Below, piece after piece: positions 9,269 to 19,627 of a DNA stretch of 46,217 nt (its first letter is position 1; every line of letters starts with the position of its first letter). The notes under the pieces were generated by a model. That model was not told the DNA's origin. It was given only the letters and a program-made list of their open reading frames with translations, and ran no database searches. Where the stretch lies: positions 1-46,217 of the forward strand of contig JAJDNS010000138.1 in assembly GCA_022340585.1 (NCBI GenBank), written 5' to 3'. A program made the position numbers and the translations under genes. Origin of the DNA: Acidobacteriota bacterium (GTDB lineage Bacteria; Acidobacteriota; Vicinamibacteria; Fen-336).

Positions 9269-11455
9269 GTGCTCGACCTGCTGTCGAGCCACGGGCGTCC
9301 TCTTTCCGTCCGGGAGGTGGTCCGTCGTCTGGGCCTCGAAGGAGAGGAGCGCCGCGGGCTGAAGAAGATCCTCCGGGGGCTCATCGCCGACGGCTCGCTG
9401 GTGGAGATCCGCGGCGCGCGAGTGGGTCTCCCGGCCCGCATGAACCTCGTGCCCGGACGCCTGCAGTGCAGCCCCGCCGGCTACGGCTTCGTGGTGCCCG
9501 AGGAAAGGCGCGAGGGGCAGGGCGACGTCTTCATCCCCGCCGGGGGCCTGCGCGCGGCGCTTCACGGCGACCGGGTGGTGGCCCGGGTGGAGCGCGAGAC
9601 CGCGAAGGGGCCGGAGGGGCGCATCATCCGCATCCTCGAGCGGGCGCAGCAGCGCGTCGTGGGTCGTTACGAGAGCGACGGCCGCTTCGGCGGGCACGTG
9701 GTCCCCTTCGACCGCCGGGTCCTCCAGGAGTTCTTCATCCCCGCGGGAGAGGACGGAGGAGCAGAGTCCGGCCAGATGGTGACGGTGGAGGTCACGCGGC
9801 CCGCATCGGAGAAGCGCAACCCCATGGGCACCGTGGTCGCCGTCCTCGGACGTCTGACCGATCCCGGGGTGGACCTCAAGGTCGTCATGGCAAAGTACGA
9901 CCTTCCCGACGCCTTCCCACCCGAGGTCGAGGAGGCGGCGAGACGCGTGGCCCGGGCACCGGGGCCACGGGAGATCGCGGGACGCACGGACTTCCGGGAC
10001 CGGACGGTGGTGACCATCGACCCCGCGACCGCGAAGGACCACGACGACGCCGTCGATGTCCAGCGTCGTGAGGACGGGGGTTGGCGCCTGGGTGTCCACA
10101 TCGCCGACGTGGCGCACTACGTCCGCGAGGGAGGTCCCCTCGACGAGGAGGCGTACCTGCGCGGGACCTCGGTGTACTTCCCCGACCGGGTGGTGCCCAT
10201 GCTCCCGGAGGCGCTCTCGAACGACGTGTGCAGCCTGGTCGAAGGCGACGACCGCCTGACCCAGTCGGTGGTGATCGAGCTGGACCGCGAGGGCCACGTC
10301 GAGGGCGCGACCTTCCATGACGGGGTGATCTGCAGCGCGGCCAGCCTCAGCTACCAGGAGGCCCAGGGCATCGTCGACGGCGACGCCGCTCTCCGGAAGC
10401 GCTACTCGTCCCTGGTGGCGGACATCGAGGCGATGGACGAGGTGGCCCGCCTCATGCGGGGCCACCGGGTGAAGCGCGGCGCCCTGGATTTCGATCTGCC
10501 CGAGCCAAAGCTCATCCTCGACGAGGATGGCGAGATGACGGGCATCGTCGCCCACGAGCGCCTCGACAGCATGAGGGTCATCGAGGAGTTCATGCTCGCG
10601 GCCAACGAGGCGGTCGCGGCGAAGCTCCACCGGTCCGGGGCGGGCGCTCTGTACCGGATCCACGAGCGCCCCGACCCCGAGAAGGTCCAGGAGTTTGGGG
10701 AGCTCGTGGCCTCCTTCGGCTACCGGCTGCCGCAGAACCCCGAGGGAATCCGCCCCGAGGACTTCCAGCGGATCACCCGGCAGATCCAGGGCAAGCCCGA
10801 GGAGAAGCTGGTCTCCTACCTTCTTCTCCGCACGATGAAGCTGGCCCAGTACCACGAGGACAACCTCGGCCACTTCGGCCTCGCCGCCGACAAGTACGCC
10901 CACTTCACGAGCCCCATCCGCCGCTACCCCGACCTCGTGGTCCACCGTGCCCTCCGGGCCCTGCGGCAGGGGCAGGACGCGGAGCGGGAGTCCTGGCTGG
11001 AGAGGCGGCTGCCGGAGATGGGGCGCCACCTCTCCGAGGCCGAGCAGCGGGCCACCGAGGCGGAGCGCGAGCTCATCGAGTGGAAGAAGGTCCGGTTCAT
11101 GGCCGAGAAGGTGGGGGAGACCTTCTCCGGGTACGTGACCGGGGTGCAGGCCTTCGGGCTCTTCGTGGAGCTGGAGGAGGTGTACGTCCAGGGCCTCGTC
11201 CACGTCTCCTCGATGAACGACGACTACTACCGCTTCGACGAGAAGGCCCACCTCCTGAAGGGCGAGAACACGGGCAAGGTCTACCGGCTGGGCGACCGGG
11301 TCGAGGTTCAGGTGGTGCGGGTCGACCTGGACCAGCGGAAGATCGACTTCGCCCTCGTCGACGTGCTGGAGCGGGTGGCGGGGCGAGGGACACCCCGGGG
11401 CAGGTCCGGTCCGGGGCGTCGACCGCCCCGACCCCGGGGCCGCCGGTCCCGGTGA
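9269..11455 (+). CDS. rnr: Ribonuclease R (RNB-family 3'-5' exoribonuclease)
   Basis: The product is a processive 3'-5' exoribonuclease acting in mRNA decay and rRNA/tRNA quality control. It has an N-terminal winged-helix region, OB cold-shock domains ([21 protein letters not shown]), the RNB catalytic domain with the acidic motif [16 protein letters not shown] near residue 250, and a C-terminal S1 domain ([20 protein letters not shown]). The tail is Arg/Pro/Gly-rich. The start is uncertain. The GTG at 9269 has no ribosome site, and the frame stays open upstream to a TAG at 9155 with protein-like sequence (IPIKQAPASLANR) but no ATG, GTG or TTG. A few extra N-terminal residues from an unusual codon are therefore possible. 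Confidence 0.95.
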   Translation: MLDLLSSHGRPLSVREVVRRLGLEGEERRGLKKILRGLIADGSLVEIRGARVGLPARMNLVPGRLQCSPAGYGFVVPEERREGQGDVFIPAGGLRAALHGDRVVARVERETAKGPEGRIIRILERAQQRVVGRYESDGRFGGHVVPFDRRVLQEFFIPAGEDGGAESGQMVTVEVTRPASEKRNPMGTVVAVLGRLTDPGVDLKVVMAKYDLPDAFPPEVEEAARRVARAPGPREIAGRTDFRDRTVVTIDPATAKDHDDAVDVQRREDGGWRLGVHIADVAHYVREGGPLDEEAYLRGTSVYFPDRVVPMLPEALSNDVCSLVEGDDRLTQSVVIELDREGHVEGATFHDGVICSAASLSYQEAQGIVDGDAALRKRYSSLVADIEAMDEVARLMRGHRVKRGALDFDLPEPKLILDEDGEMTGIVAHERLDSMRVIEEFMLAANEAVAAKLHRSGAGALYRIHERPDPEKVQEFGELVASFGYRLPQNPEGIRPEDFQRITRQIQGKPEEKLVSYLLLRTMKLAQYHEDNLGHFGLAADKYAHFTSPIRRYPDLVVHRALRALRQGQDAERESWLERRLPEMGRHLSEAEQRATEAERELIEWKKVRFMAEKVGETFSGYVTGVQAFGLFVELEEVYVQGLVHVSSMNDDYYRFDEKAHLLKGENTGKVYRLGDRVEVQVVRVDLDQRKIDFALVDVLERVAGRGTPRGRSGPGRRPPRPRGRRSR

Positions 11456-11477
11456 GCCGCCCTGTCAGTTCTTGCGG

Positions 11478-11507
11478 GTGACGGCCCGCCCCAGGTTCTA
11501 CTAGAAT
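11478..11507 (+). promoter_or_regulatory. Putative promoter of the small gene upstream of selB
   Basis: GTGACG (11478-11483) and TAGAAT (11502-11507) are separated by 18 bp. They lie 46 bp before the GTG start of the next gene and downstream of the rnr stop. This suggests that the small gene and selB are transcribed from here rather than only by read-through from rnr. Confidence 0.45.
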
Positions 11508-11552
11508 ACCCACACTGAGTTGCCCTTTTTCGGCCAGCGAGGGAGAACGACC

Positions 11553-11918
11553 GTGGCCCCAGGACCCAAGCCGACATCCTCCCGTTCCTCCGAGGCGCGC
11601 ACCGTCGCGCTGAACCTCACCGCGAAGGAGCTCGTCTTCCTTCAGAAGGTCACGCGCCAGGAATACCACTTCATCACCGACGAGGAGCAGCAGGCCCGCC
11701 TCCTCCTGCGCGACAAGCTCGTCGAGGCCGCCTTCGACCAGGAGAGGGGGCGCGTCGTCCTGACCCTGTCCCGCGACGAGCTGCTCTTTCTCATCAAGGT
11801 GGCGCGGGAGAACTACTCCTTCATCGCCCGCTCGGAAAAGGAGGCGCGGCTGGCCCTGGCCGCCAAGCTGCACAAGACCGCGGAGTCGGTCTTCGGGGTG
11901 TCCACCCGAGAGGGCTGA
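11553..11918 (+). CDS. Small uncharacterised protein with an internal tandem duplication
   Basis: I do not recognise the family. The GTG start was chosen because GAGGGAG sits 7 nt upstream; an earlier in-frame TTG (11520) has no such site. The 121-residue product has a short Ser/Pro-rich head, then two similar segments: [20 protein letters not shown]...[13 protein letters not shown] and [20 protein letters not shown]...[12 protein letters not shown]. These look like two copies of one helical hairpin of about 35-40 residues. There is no signal peptide or membrane segment. The stop is 7 nt before the proposed selB start, and the last codons carry selB's ribosome site, so the genes are coupled. 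Confidence 0.8.
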   Translation: MAPGPKPTSSRSSEARTVALNLTAKELVFLQKVTRQEYHFITDEEQQARLLLRDKLVEAAFDQERGRVVLTLSRDELLFLIKVARENYSFIARSEKEARLALAAKLHKTAESVFGVSTREG

Positions 11919-11925
11919 GCCCACC

Positions 11926-13815
11926 CTGCGCTCCTTCATCGTCGGGACCGCCGGCCACATCGACCACGGCAAGAGCGCGCTGGTGCGCGCTCTGACCGGC
12001 ACCGACCCCGACCGCCTCAAGGAGGAGAAGGAGAGGGGCATCACCATCGACCTGGGCTTTGCGCACTGTGAGCTCGGGGAAGGGGTGGTGGCGTCCTTCG
12101 TCGACGTCCCTGGTCACGAGCGCTTCGTCCGCAACATGCTGGCCGGGGCGCACGGCATCGACGCCCTGCTGCTCACCGTCGCCGCGGACGAGTCGGTGAT
12201 GCCCCAGACGCGAGAGCACTTCGACATCGGGCGGCTCCTGGGTGTGCCGCGCGGCCTCGTGGCCATCACCAAGTGCGACGTGGCCGACGAGGACAGCCAG
12301 GCGCTCGTGGAGCTCGAGGTCCGCGAGCTCGTCGAGGGGTCGTTCCTGCAGGGCCGGCCCATCCTGCGGGTCTCCGCCCGCACCGGGGAGGGGCTTCCGG
12401 CCCTGCGCGAGGCCCTCCTCGACCTGGCCCGGGAGACTCCGGAGCGGCCCTCGGACGGACTGCTCCGGCTGCCCATCGACCGAGTCTTCTCCCTCAAGGG
12501 CTTTGGGACGGTGGTGACCGGGACGCTCGTCGGGGGCGAGATGGCGGTCGGTGACGACCTCGAGGTGCTTCCCGGACCGGGGCGGGCCCGTGTCCGGGGT
12601 CTGCAGGTGCACGGGGAGCCGGTCGAGCGGGCGCGAGCGGGGACCCGGACCGCGGTCAACCTGGGCGGGATCGAGATCGAGCAGCTTCATCGGGGGAGGG
12701 TCCTGGCTGCTCCGGGTACGCTCCGGGCCACCTCCATGCTGGACGTCGAGATCTCGCTGATTCCCTCGGCCCGGCCCCTTGCCGACGGTGCCCGGGTGCG
12801 AGTGCATCTGGCCAGCGCCGAGGTGCTGGCCCGGGTCCGACTCCTTGGCCCTGAGCGACTCGAGGGGGGAGGCTCGGCTCTTGCTCAGCTGCGCCTCGAG
12901 AGCCCGGCGGTGGCTGGGCGAGGGGACCGCCTGGTTCTTCGGTCCTACTCTCCGGCCGACACCGTGGGCGGGGCCGTCGTCATCGACCCTCTCCCCCCTC
13001 GTCGCCGGGCCGCCGACCTCGGAGCGGTGGAGAGCCTGCGCTCGGCCGAGGACCTCGTGGCGGCGGCGGGGGCGATGGCCGAGCAGGCGGACGCCGGGGG
13101 AATCGACGCCCCTCACCTCGCGGCCCGGCTCACTGTCCCCCTGGCGCGGCTGCTACCCCGGCTCGGGGATGTCCCCGAGGCCGTGGCGCTGGGAGCCGAC
13201 CCGCCGGTGCTCGTTTCGCGGATCGTTCTTGCGCGACTCTCCGAGGAGGCCCTCGCGACCCTCGAGGGCCATCACCGGGATCATCCCCTCCAGCCGGGCA
13301 TGGCGCGGGAGGAGCTCCGCAGCCGGGTCTTCGGGGTGGCCCCGGTGGCGGCCTACGAGTGGGTGCTGGAAGACCTGGCCGGGGCGGGGAGACTCCGGCT
13401 CGCTCCGGACGTCATCGCCCTCACCAGCCACCGCGTCGAGCTCTCCGCCGAGCAGGAGGAGGCGCGCCAGGCCCTCGTCGAGGCCGCCCGGGCCTCCGGG
13501 CTCGCCGGAGTCGAGGTGCGGACGGTGGCCGAGACGAGCCACAAGGACGCGCAGCTCCTGGAGCGGGTGGCGCGTGTTCTGACCCGGGAGGGCGTGCTCG
13601 GGCGGGTGGGGCCCGGTCTGCTCGTGCACCACGAGCAGCTCGAGTCGCTGAGGGGCCAGGTCAGAGAGCGGTGGCCTCCGGGTTCACGGCTGGACGTGGC
13701 CGCGTTCAAGGAGATGACCGGATTGTCGCGGAAGTACGTCATCCCGCTCCTGGAGTACCTGGATCGGGAGCGCATCACGCGGCGCTCCGGCAACGACCGG
13801 GTGGTGCTGGGCTAG
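11926..13815 (+). CDS. selB: Selenocysteine-specific elongation factor SelB
   Basis: SelB is the specialised EF-Tu-like GTPase that delivers Sec-tRNA to UGA codons marked by a SECIS hairpin. The N-terminal GTPase has [13 protein letters not shown] (P-loop), the GITIDLGF switch, DVPGHE and TKCD. EF-Tu-like domains 2-3 follow, and the C-terminal third contains winged-helix repeats ending in [20 protein letters not shown], which bind SECIS RNA. The P-loop starts so early that the usual start codons are excluded: the first in-frame GTG (11983) lies inside the GTPase. The best start is CTG at 11926, giving [16 protein letters not shown], with GAGAGGG 11 nt upstream. selA, selC and selD are not in the window, but a Sec-containing peroxiredoxin is. 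Confidence 0.93.
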   Translation: MRSFIVGTAGHIDHGKSALVRALTGTDPDRLKEEKERGITIDLGFAHCELGEGVVASFVDVPGHERFVRNMLAGAHGIDALLLTVAADESVMPQTREHFDIGRLLGVPRGLVAITKCDVADEDSQALVELEVRELVEGSFLQGRPILRVSARTGEGLPALREALLDLARETPERPSDGLLRLPIDRVFSLKGFGTVVTGTLVGGEMAVGDDLEVLPGPGRARVRGLQVHGEPVERARAGTRTAVNLGGIEIEQLHRGRVLAAPGTLRATSMLDVEISLIPSARPLADGARVRVHLASAEVLARVRLLGPERLEGGGSALAQLRLESPAVAGRGDRLVLRSYSPADTVGGAVVIDPLPPRRRAADLGAVESLRSAEDLVAAAGAMAEQADAGGIDAPHLAARLTVPLARLLPRLGDVPEAVALGADPPVLVSRIVLARLSEEALATLEGHHRDHPLQPGMAREELRSRVFGVAPVAAYEWVLEDLAGAGRLRLAPDVIALTSHRVELSAEQEEARQALVEAARASGLAGVEVRTVAETSHKDAQLLERVARVLTREGVLGRVGPGLLVHHEQLESLRGQVRERWPPGSRLDVAAFKEMTGLSRKYVIPLLEYLDRERITRRSGNDRVVLG

Positions 13816-13818
13816 AAT
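13813..13818 (+). promoter_or_regulatory. -10 box (TAGAAT) for probable leaderless PilZ transcript
   Basis: TAGAAT includes the TAG stop codon of selB and is followed after 7 nt by the ATG at 13826. Transcription starting at the usual distance would begin at or next to that ATG, giving a leaderless mRNA. No Shine-Dalgarno sequence precedes either candidate ATG. The -35 region is weak. Confidence 0.4.
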
Positions 13819-13825
13819 GGGGCGC

Positions 13826-14203
13826 ATGGCGGTACCCAAGAACGACGAGAAGCGGCGCGCCGGCGGCGCCATCCGCGTGCCGTTCGTCCGGCGGTGCCGC
13901 ATCGAGTACGAGGGGGACGCCGCGGACAGCGCGTTCATCGTGAACATCAACGTGCTCGGTGCGTACGTGGCGTTCGATGAGATGCCCCCCCTGGGGCGGG
14001 AGGTGGTCTGCCGCTTCCAGGTGCCGGGTCGCGAGAACGAGCTGCGGATCGACGGGGTGGTTGCCTGGACCAATCCCCGCCAGGAGCACCCGGTCCACAG
14101 CCTCCCCCCCGGCTTCGGCGTCGCCTTCCGGGGGCTGGGCGACGAGGCGCGTGGCCGCATCGAAGAGGTGGTCTTCGACTACCTCGAGCGCCAGAAGACC
14201 TGA
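13826..14203 (+). CDS. PilZ-domain protein
   Basis: This 125-residue soluble protein matches stand-alone PilZ domains: an N-terminal basic stretch with RVPFVRRCRIEY, then NINVLGAYVAFDEMPPLG (the position of the (D/N)xSxxG motif), GVVAWTN and PPGFGVAFRGL near the C-terminus. PilZ domains often bind cyclic di-GMP. Here the (D/N)xSxxG serine is replaced (NINVLG), and the RxxxR-like arginines lie in the basic N-terminal region, so binding is uncertain. I chose the ATG at 13826. An in-frame ATG at 13817 would add three residues, but it overlaps the predicted -10 box. Confidence 0.8.
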   Translation: MAVPKNDEKRRAGGAIRVPFVRRCRIEYEGDAADSAFIVNINVLGAYVAFDEMPPLGREVVCRFQVPGRENELRIDGVVAWTNPRQEHPVHSLPPGFGVAFRGLGDEARGRIEEVVFDYLERQKT

Positions 14204-14300
14204 CGTCTCGACCCGCCGGCGGGCTCGCCGCGCGAAGAATCCCCCCTCTGGCGGGGGCGGTTTCGCGGTGGCTGGGGGCCGGCTGATTGCCGACCGGCGC

Positions 14301-15689
<1,389 letters not shown>

Positions 15690-15695
15690 GGGGCG

Positions 15696-15701
15696 ATTCT
15701 A
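15696..15701 (-). promoter_or_regulatory. -10 box (TAGAAT) for probable leaderless NtrC-type gene
   Basis: Read on the minus strand, TAGAAT contains the TAG stop of the upstream receiver gene, and the GTG start of the regulator lies 6 nt downstream. This repeats the arrangement at selB/PilZ and suggests an internal promoter giving a leaderless transcript. Confidence 0.35.
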
Positions 15702-16163
15702 GACCCCGTGGGGGTGCCCCGTCTCCGGTGGCCCGTCAGGGGGGCGGCCGTCCCGGGCGGCGCGGGGGGGAGCCGAGGCGAGGGAGTGACAGCGCCCGAG
15801 GGCATCGCGGATGGCGTCCACCAGGTCCTCGAGGGAGAACGGCTTGGCAAGGACGCGGACGATGTCTCTTTTCCGGGCCTGGCACTGGAGCTCGGAGGTG
15901 ACATCCGCCGCCATGAGAAGCACGGCGCACCGTGGGCAGTGGCGCCGCAGGATGTCAGCGAGTGCCAGCCCATCCAGGTGAGGGTGGTCGTGATTCAGGA
16001 GGGCCACCGCAGCGCCGGGACAACGCTCGAGGGCTTCCCCGGGGTTGGCCGCCACCTCGACCCGGTAGCCGGATTCTCTCAGTCCCGCCGCGGCCGACCA
16101 GCGGAGAAGATCGTCGTCGTCCATGATGAGGACGGCGCCTCGGTCGGGGGTCCGGCGCTTCAT
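15699..16163 (-). CDS. Atypical receiver-domain protein lacking the phosphoacceptor Asp
   Basis: This is a single receiver domain (about residues 8-125) with a Pro/Arg-rich tail and no output domain. The acidic cluster MDDDD (14-18) and the conserved lysine in LAKPF are kept. At the phosphorylation site, where the neighbouring regulator has [11 protein letters not shown], this protein has LLNHDHPHLDG, so Asp is replaced by Asn57. It may act as a phosphorylation-independent or decoy receiver, or use the nearby D59. It is the first gene of the operon with the NtrC-type regulator. Its start is only 26 bp from that of the divergent histidine kinase, so each promoter must overlap the other gene. 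Confidence 0.82.
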   Translation of the reverse strand: MKRRTPDRGAVLIMDDDDLLRWSAAAGLRESGYRVEVAANPGEALERCPGAAVALLNHDHPHLDGLALADILRRHCPRCAVLLMAADVTSELQCQARKRDIVRVLAKPFSLEDLVDAIRDALGRCHSLASAPPRAARDGRPPDGPPETGHPHGV

Positions 16164-16189
16164 GGAGTCGTCACCTCGGAGGTAGACTC

Positions 16190-17632
16190 ATGCACGAAGC
16201 GAGCCACCTGGGCTCGCCCCGTGGTCCGAGGCCACACTTGAGGAAGCTCTCCCTGTACGCCGCCCGACCCGCCCTCCTCGCCACGGGCCTCGCGCTGGCC
16301 GTTCTCGCCCTCGACCTTCGCGCGCCCCACGGGATAGGCGTCCCTTTCCTCTATGTCGTCGTGGTCGTCGCGGCGCTCTGGTCGCCTCGGGAGCGATTCG
16401 CCCTCGCCGTGGCCCTCGGCGTCACCGCGCTCGCGGCCGCCGATCTCCTGCTCTCGCCGGGGACGCACATCGGAGGGGTGTCCTCCGTCCACCACGCGCT
16501 GGCCGTGGCGGCAGTCTGGGCCACGGCCATCCTGGTCTACCGACACAAGGTCGTGGAGCGGTCACTTCTGCACGAAGAGGCCGAAGCTCAGGCCTATCTC
16601 GACGTGGCCGCGGTGGCGATTCTCGTCCTGGATCGCGAGGGCCGGGTGAGCCTGGTCAACCAGAGGGGCTGCGAGATCCTGGGGCTCGAGGCCCGGGAGA
16701 TTCTGGGGCAGCCCTGGGTAGACACCTTCGTCTCCGAGAAGCACCGGGATCGGACCCGTCAGGCACTGCGACAGCTTGTCCGTGGCGAGGTGGCCCCCGA
16801 CCCGAAACGCACGTTCGAGAACCTCATCCGGACGCGGTCGGGCGAGGAGCGTCTGGTCACGTGGCGCCGTACGGTGCTTCGCGATGCCCGTGGGAATGTC
16901 GCCGCGACGGTCAGCTCGGGCGAGGACGTCACCGAGCGTCGGGAGGCGGAGCGGAGGCTGCGGGCCCAGGAGTCCCTGGCCAACATGGGCCAGCTGGCGG
17001 CGGTGGTGGCGCACGAGGTGCGCAACCCGCTCGCGGGGATCCGAGGGGCCATTCAGATCCTGTCCAAGCGGATGCCCGAGGGAGAGGACCGGGAGGTGAT
17101 GGCCAAGATCGTCGAGCGCGTGGACACCCTGAATGCCCTGACCGAAGACCTCCTCGTCTACGCGCGCCCGCACGCCCCCGAGCTCGCGTCGGTCCGCCTC
17201 GAGGACGTCCTCGGTGTCGCTCGGCGTCTGCTGGCCGGGCATGCCGACCTGGCTGCAGTTTCAGTCGAGGTCAGCGGCGCCGACGTCACGCTCCAGGCCG
17301 ACGAGAAGATGCTCCAGGACGTCTTCCTCAACCTGCTCCTGAACGCCGCCCAGGCCATGAAGGGCGAGGGAACGGTCCGGGTGGCGGTGCACGCCGGGAC
17401 CGAGAGCGTACAGGTCGATGTCGAGGACGAAGGCCCTGGGATCGCCCCCGAAGCCCGGGAGCGCCTGTTCGAGCCGTTCTTCACGACCCGTCACCAGGGC
17501 ACGGGTCTCGGCCTGCCGATCGTGAGGCGCGATGTCGAGGCCCACGGCGGAGACGTGGCTGTCACATTCCCGGAAGGGCGTGGCACCCGGGTCACCGTCT
17601 CCCTTCCTCTCCGGCAGCATGAGCCAGGCTGA
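16190..17632 (+). CDS. Membrane PAS-domain sensor histidine kinase
   Basis: GGAGG lies 7 nt before the ATG. Three or four hydrophobic segments occupy residues about 25-120. A PAS domain (about 135-250, DVAAVAILVLDREGRVSLVN) follows, then the dimerisation/phosphoacceptor helix with H275 in VAHEVRNPLAGI. The ATPase domain has the N box NLLLNAAQAM, G1 DEGPGI, F box EPFFTT and G2 GTGLGLPI. This is an NtrB/AtoS-like class of kinase. It probably phosphorylates the NtrC-type regulator encoded divergently. The stop codon lies inside the next gene (14-bp overlap), so the MFS transporter is probably co-expressed. Confidence 0.93.
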   Translation: MHEASHLGSPRGPRPHLRKLSLYAARPALLATGLALAVLALDLRAPHGIGVPFLYVVVVVAALWSPRERFALAVALGVTALAAADLLLSPGTHIGGVSSVHHALAVAAVWATAILVYRHKVVERSLLHEEAEAQAYLDVAAVAILVLDREGRVSLVNQRGCEILGLEAREILGQPWVDTFVSEKHRDRTRQALRQLVRGEVAPDPKRTFENLIRTRSGEERLVTWRRTVLRDARGNVAATVSSGEDVTERREAERRLRAQESLANMGQLAAVVAHEVRNPLAGIRGAIQILSKRMPEGEDREVMAKIVERVDTLNALTEDLLVYARPHAPELASVRLEDVLGVARRLLAGHADLAAVSVEVSGADVTLQADEKMLQDVFLNLLLNAAQAMKGEGTVRVAVHAGTESVQVDVEDEGPGIAPEARERLFEPFFTTRHQGTGLGLPIVRRDVEAHGGDVAVTFPEGRGTRVTVSLPLRQHEPG

Positions 17633-18836
17633 GCCCGATTCGGGGTTGACGCAGAACCCGCAGACGTCGAAGGTCATCACGATCGCCGCGGGTCACGCGG
17701 CGCACGACACCTACAGCGCGTTTCTTCCGCCCCTGCTCCCCGTCTTCATCGAGAGGCTCTCCCTCGCCCGGGCCGAGGCCGGCCTGCTCACCGTCTTTCT
17801 CCAGGGGCCGTCGCTGCTCCAGCCGGTCATCGGCCACCTGGGAGACCGCCGCGACCTTCGCCTGGCCGTCGTCCTGAGTCCCGCGGTCACCGCGGTGTGC
17901 ATGAGCCTGGTGGGTGTGGCGCCCGGCTACGGAGCACTCGTCCTGCTCCTCCTGGCCGCCGGTCTGTCCGCCGCGGTCCTGCACTCCGTGGCCCCGGTGC
18001 TGGCGGGGCGCCTCTCGGGGCGTCGTCTGGGATACGCCATGGGCTTCTGGATGGTGGGGGGCGAGCTGGGGCGCACCCTGGGTCCGGTGCTGGTGGTGAG
18101 CACGGTGGCCCTGCTGGGCCCGGGGGGGACGCCGTGGCTCATGGTCGGCGGCCTGGCTGCCTCGGCCCTGCTGGCCCTCGGCCTGCGCGGCGTCCGAGTA
18201 GAAGGCGGGGGTGAGGGCAGACCGCGGGATCTCTCCCAGACGCTGCGCCCCATGCGACCGCTTCTGATCCCTCTGGTCGGGATCGTGCTCTCCCGGGCGT
18301 TCATGATGGCGGCGTCCACGACCTACCTTCCCGTCTTCCTGCGGGAGGACGGCGAGGGGCTCTGGGTCGCTGGCGCATCTCTCTCGGTTCTCGAGGCGGC
18401 AGGCGTGCTCGGTGCACTCGTGGGCGGCTCGGTGAGCGACGTGGTGGGCCGAAAGCGGGTACTGGTCGTCTCGTTCCTTGCCACGCCCGTGATGATGTTC
18501 GCCCTCTTCAGCGCCAGTGGACCGTGGCGAGTGCCCATTCTGATGGGGTTGGGCTTCACGGGTCTCATGACGACCCCGGTCATCATGGCCTCCGTTCAGG
18601 AGTCTTTTCCCGAAGATCGGGCGCTGGCCAACGGCCTCTACATGGCGTTGAGCTTCGCCATCCGGTCGCTGGTGGTCGTCCTGGTGGGCGGTGTGGCCGA
18701 CTGGATGGGGATGCGATGGACCTTCCTGGCCTGCGCCGTCCTGGCCCTGGGGGGAACGCCGTTCGTCACCTGGATGCCGGGCCGGAGCGGACGAGTCGTG
18801 AGACCGTCGCCAGGCGTTGGCAACGACCAGCCCTGA
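17619..18836 (+). CDS. MFS transporter, fosmidomycin-resistance (Fsr)-like
   Basis: This 405-residue protein has about 12 hydrophobic segments. The first is preceded by HAAHDTYSAFLPPLLPVFIE, a pattern typical of the Fsr subgroup. The loops contain the MFS motif-A-like GHLGDRRDLR in the first half and GGSVSDVVGRKR in the second. It should be a proton-coupled efflux permease of the inner membrane; the substrate is unknown. I chose the ATG at 17619, 14 bp inside the end of the histidine kinase gene, because the longer reading frame would add residues that merely overlap the kinase's catalytic domain. Confidence 0.87.
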   Translation: MSQAEPDSGLTQNPQTSKVITIAAGHAAHDTYSAFLPPLLPVFIERLSLARAEAGLLTVFLQGPSLLQPVIGHLGDRRDLRLAVVLSPAVTAVCMSLVGVAPGYGALVLLLLAAGLSAAVLHSVAPVLAGRLSGRRLGYAMGFWMVGGELGRTLGPVLVVSTVALLGPGGTPWLMVGGLAASALLALGLRGVRVEGGGEGRPRDLSQTLRPMRPLLIPLVGIVLSRAFMMAASTTYLPVFLREDGEGLWVAGASLSVLEAAGVLGALVGGSVSDVVGRKRVLVVSFLATPVMMFALFSASGPWRVPILMGLGFTGLMTTPVIMASVQESFPEDRALANGLYMALSFAIRSLVVVLVGGVADWMGMRWTFLACAVLALGGTPFVTWMPGRSGRVVRPSPGVGNDQP

Positions 18837-18872
18837 CGAGCGGCGTTGCTCGCGAGGCTGCTCCTCGCTGCC

Positions 18873-19352
18873 CTACCCGAGCCATTCCTCGGAGGGGCGT
18901 GCTCCCGGGCCGCCTTGCTGCTCGTAGACCTCGTCGAGGTACCACCGGGGCACCCCTGAGAGGCGCCCCTCGGCGACGGCGGAGCGGACAGCGGGCTCGA
19001 CGGCGCCGGCCTTGCGCCCGATGTGATCTCGGACGCGGCGAACGAAGGCGGCGACTGCCGCGGCGTCCGGCTCTCCACTGGCGAGTCGTACGGCGTCCTC
19101 GGAGAGCTGCTCGAGCTCGTCTCCGAATGCGTCGAGCTGCCCTTCGTCCAGAAGATGCAGGTGCCTGAGGGGGCCGACGACGAACCGCCCCGCCGTCACC
19201 TCGTGTGCGAGCAGGCTGTGACGCACAGCCTCGATTGCGGCGGCGAGCTCGTGGGCCGGCGAGGGTGCCGCGGCGAGGGCGTCGACCTGGTCGAGAGACC
19301 GAAGCAGGGCCCGATGGTGGCTGTCGATGGCCTCTACCAGAACCTCGGGCAT
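18873..19352 (-). CDS. Hemerythrin-like HHE-domain protein
   Basis: The start at 19352 has GGGAGG upstream at good spacing; in-frame codons further upstream are not supported. The 159-residue helical protein begins with MPEVLVEAIDSHHRALLRSLD, followed by LLAHEVTAGRFVVGPLRHLHLL and a later RRVRDHIGRK segment. The spaced His/Glu residues fit a hemerythrin-like four-helix bundle that can hold a di-iron centre for O2, NO or iron sensing or storage. Not all canonical ligands can be placed with certainty. It lies alone between the MFS gene and the nucleotidyltransferase. Confidence 0.72.
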   Translation of the reverse strand: MPEVLVEAIDSHHRALLRSLDQVDALAAAPSPAHELAAAIEAVRHSLLAHEVTAGRFVVGPLRHLHLLDEGQLDAFGDELEQLSEDAVRLASGEPDAAAVAAFVRRVRDHIGRKAGAVEPAVRSAVAEGRLSGVPRWYLDEVYEQQGGPGARPSEEWLG

Positions 19353-19482
19353 GGTGCGTCCTCCCGTGACGTGATGGTCGCGGGGGGCCGACAGGGCATC
19401 ATCGTCCGGTCCATCCTCGGCCGATGAGTGAGGTCGGACCCGACTCCACAACCAGTGCCCCTCGATCGTGAAGCCCTGCAAA

Positions 19483-19592
19483 CCGCGGGCCGGCGCGCCA
19501 CCCCCCACCTGCACCGGCGGCGAGGCCGCCTTCGGGCGCCTCGCTGATCACCGGCCGCCGCCGGCAGCGGGCACCCTGAGCGGCGCCCGCGG
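19483..19592. other. GC-rich self-complementary intergenic element
   Basis: CCGCGGGC (19483-19490) pairs perfectly with GCCCGCGG (19585-19592). Between them, GCGAGG (19520-19525) pairs with CCTCGC (19539-19544), continuing after one bulged C into CGCC/GGCG closed by a TTCG tetraloop (19531-19534). The 3' side is followed by CCTTTTCC. This fills the middle of the 275-bp gap between the hemerythrin-like and nucleotidyltransferase genes. It could be a small RNA or a leader structure on either strand, or chance pairing in GC-rich DNA. It matches no RNA family I know. Confidence 0.3.
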
Positions 19593-19627
19593 CCTTTTCC
19601 GCACCCGTTGGGGACTTTCCCGCCTCG

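Noticed and set aside
14204..14300. Hairpins between the convergent PilZ and NtrC-type genes as a bidirectional terminator
   Set aside because: CCCCCTCTGGCGGGGG and GCCGGCTGATTGCCGACCGGC can fold, but neither is followed by a T run on either strand. Termination here is plausible but not shown.
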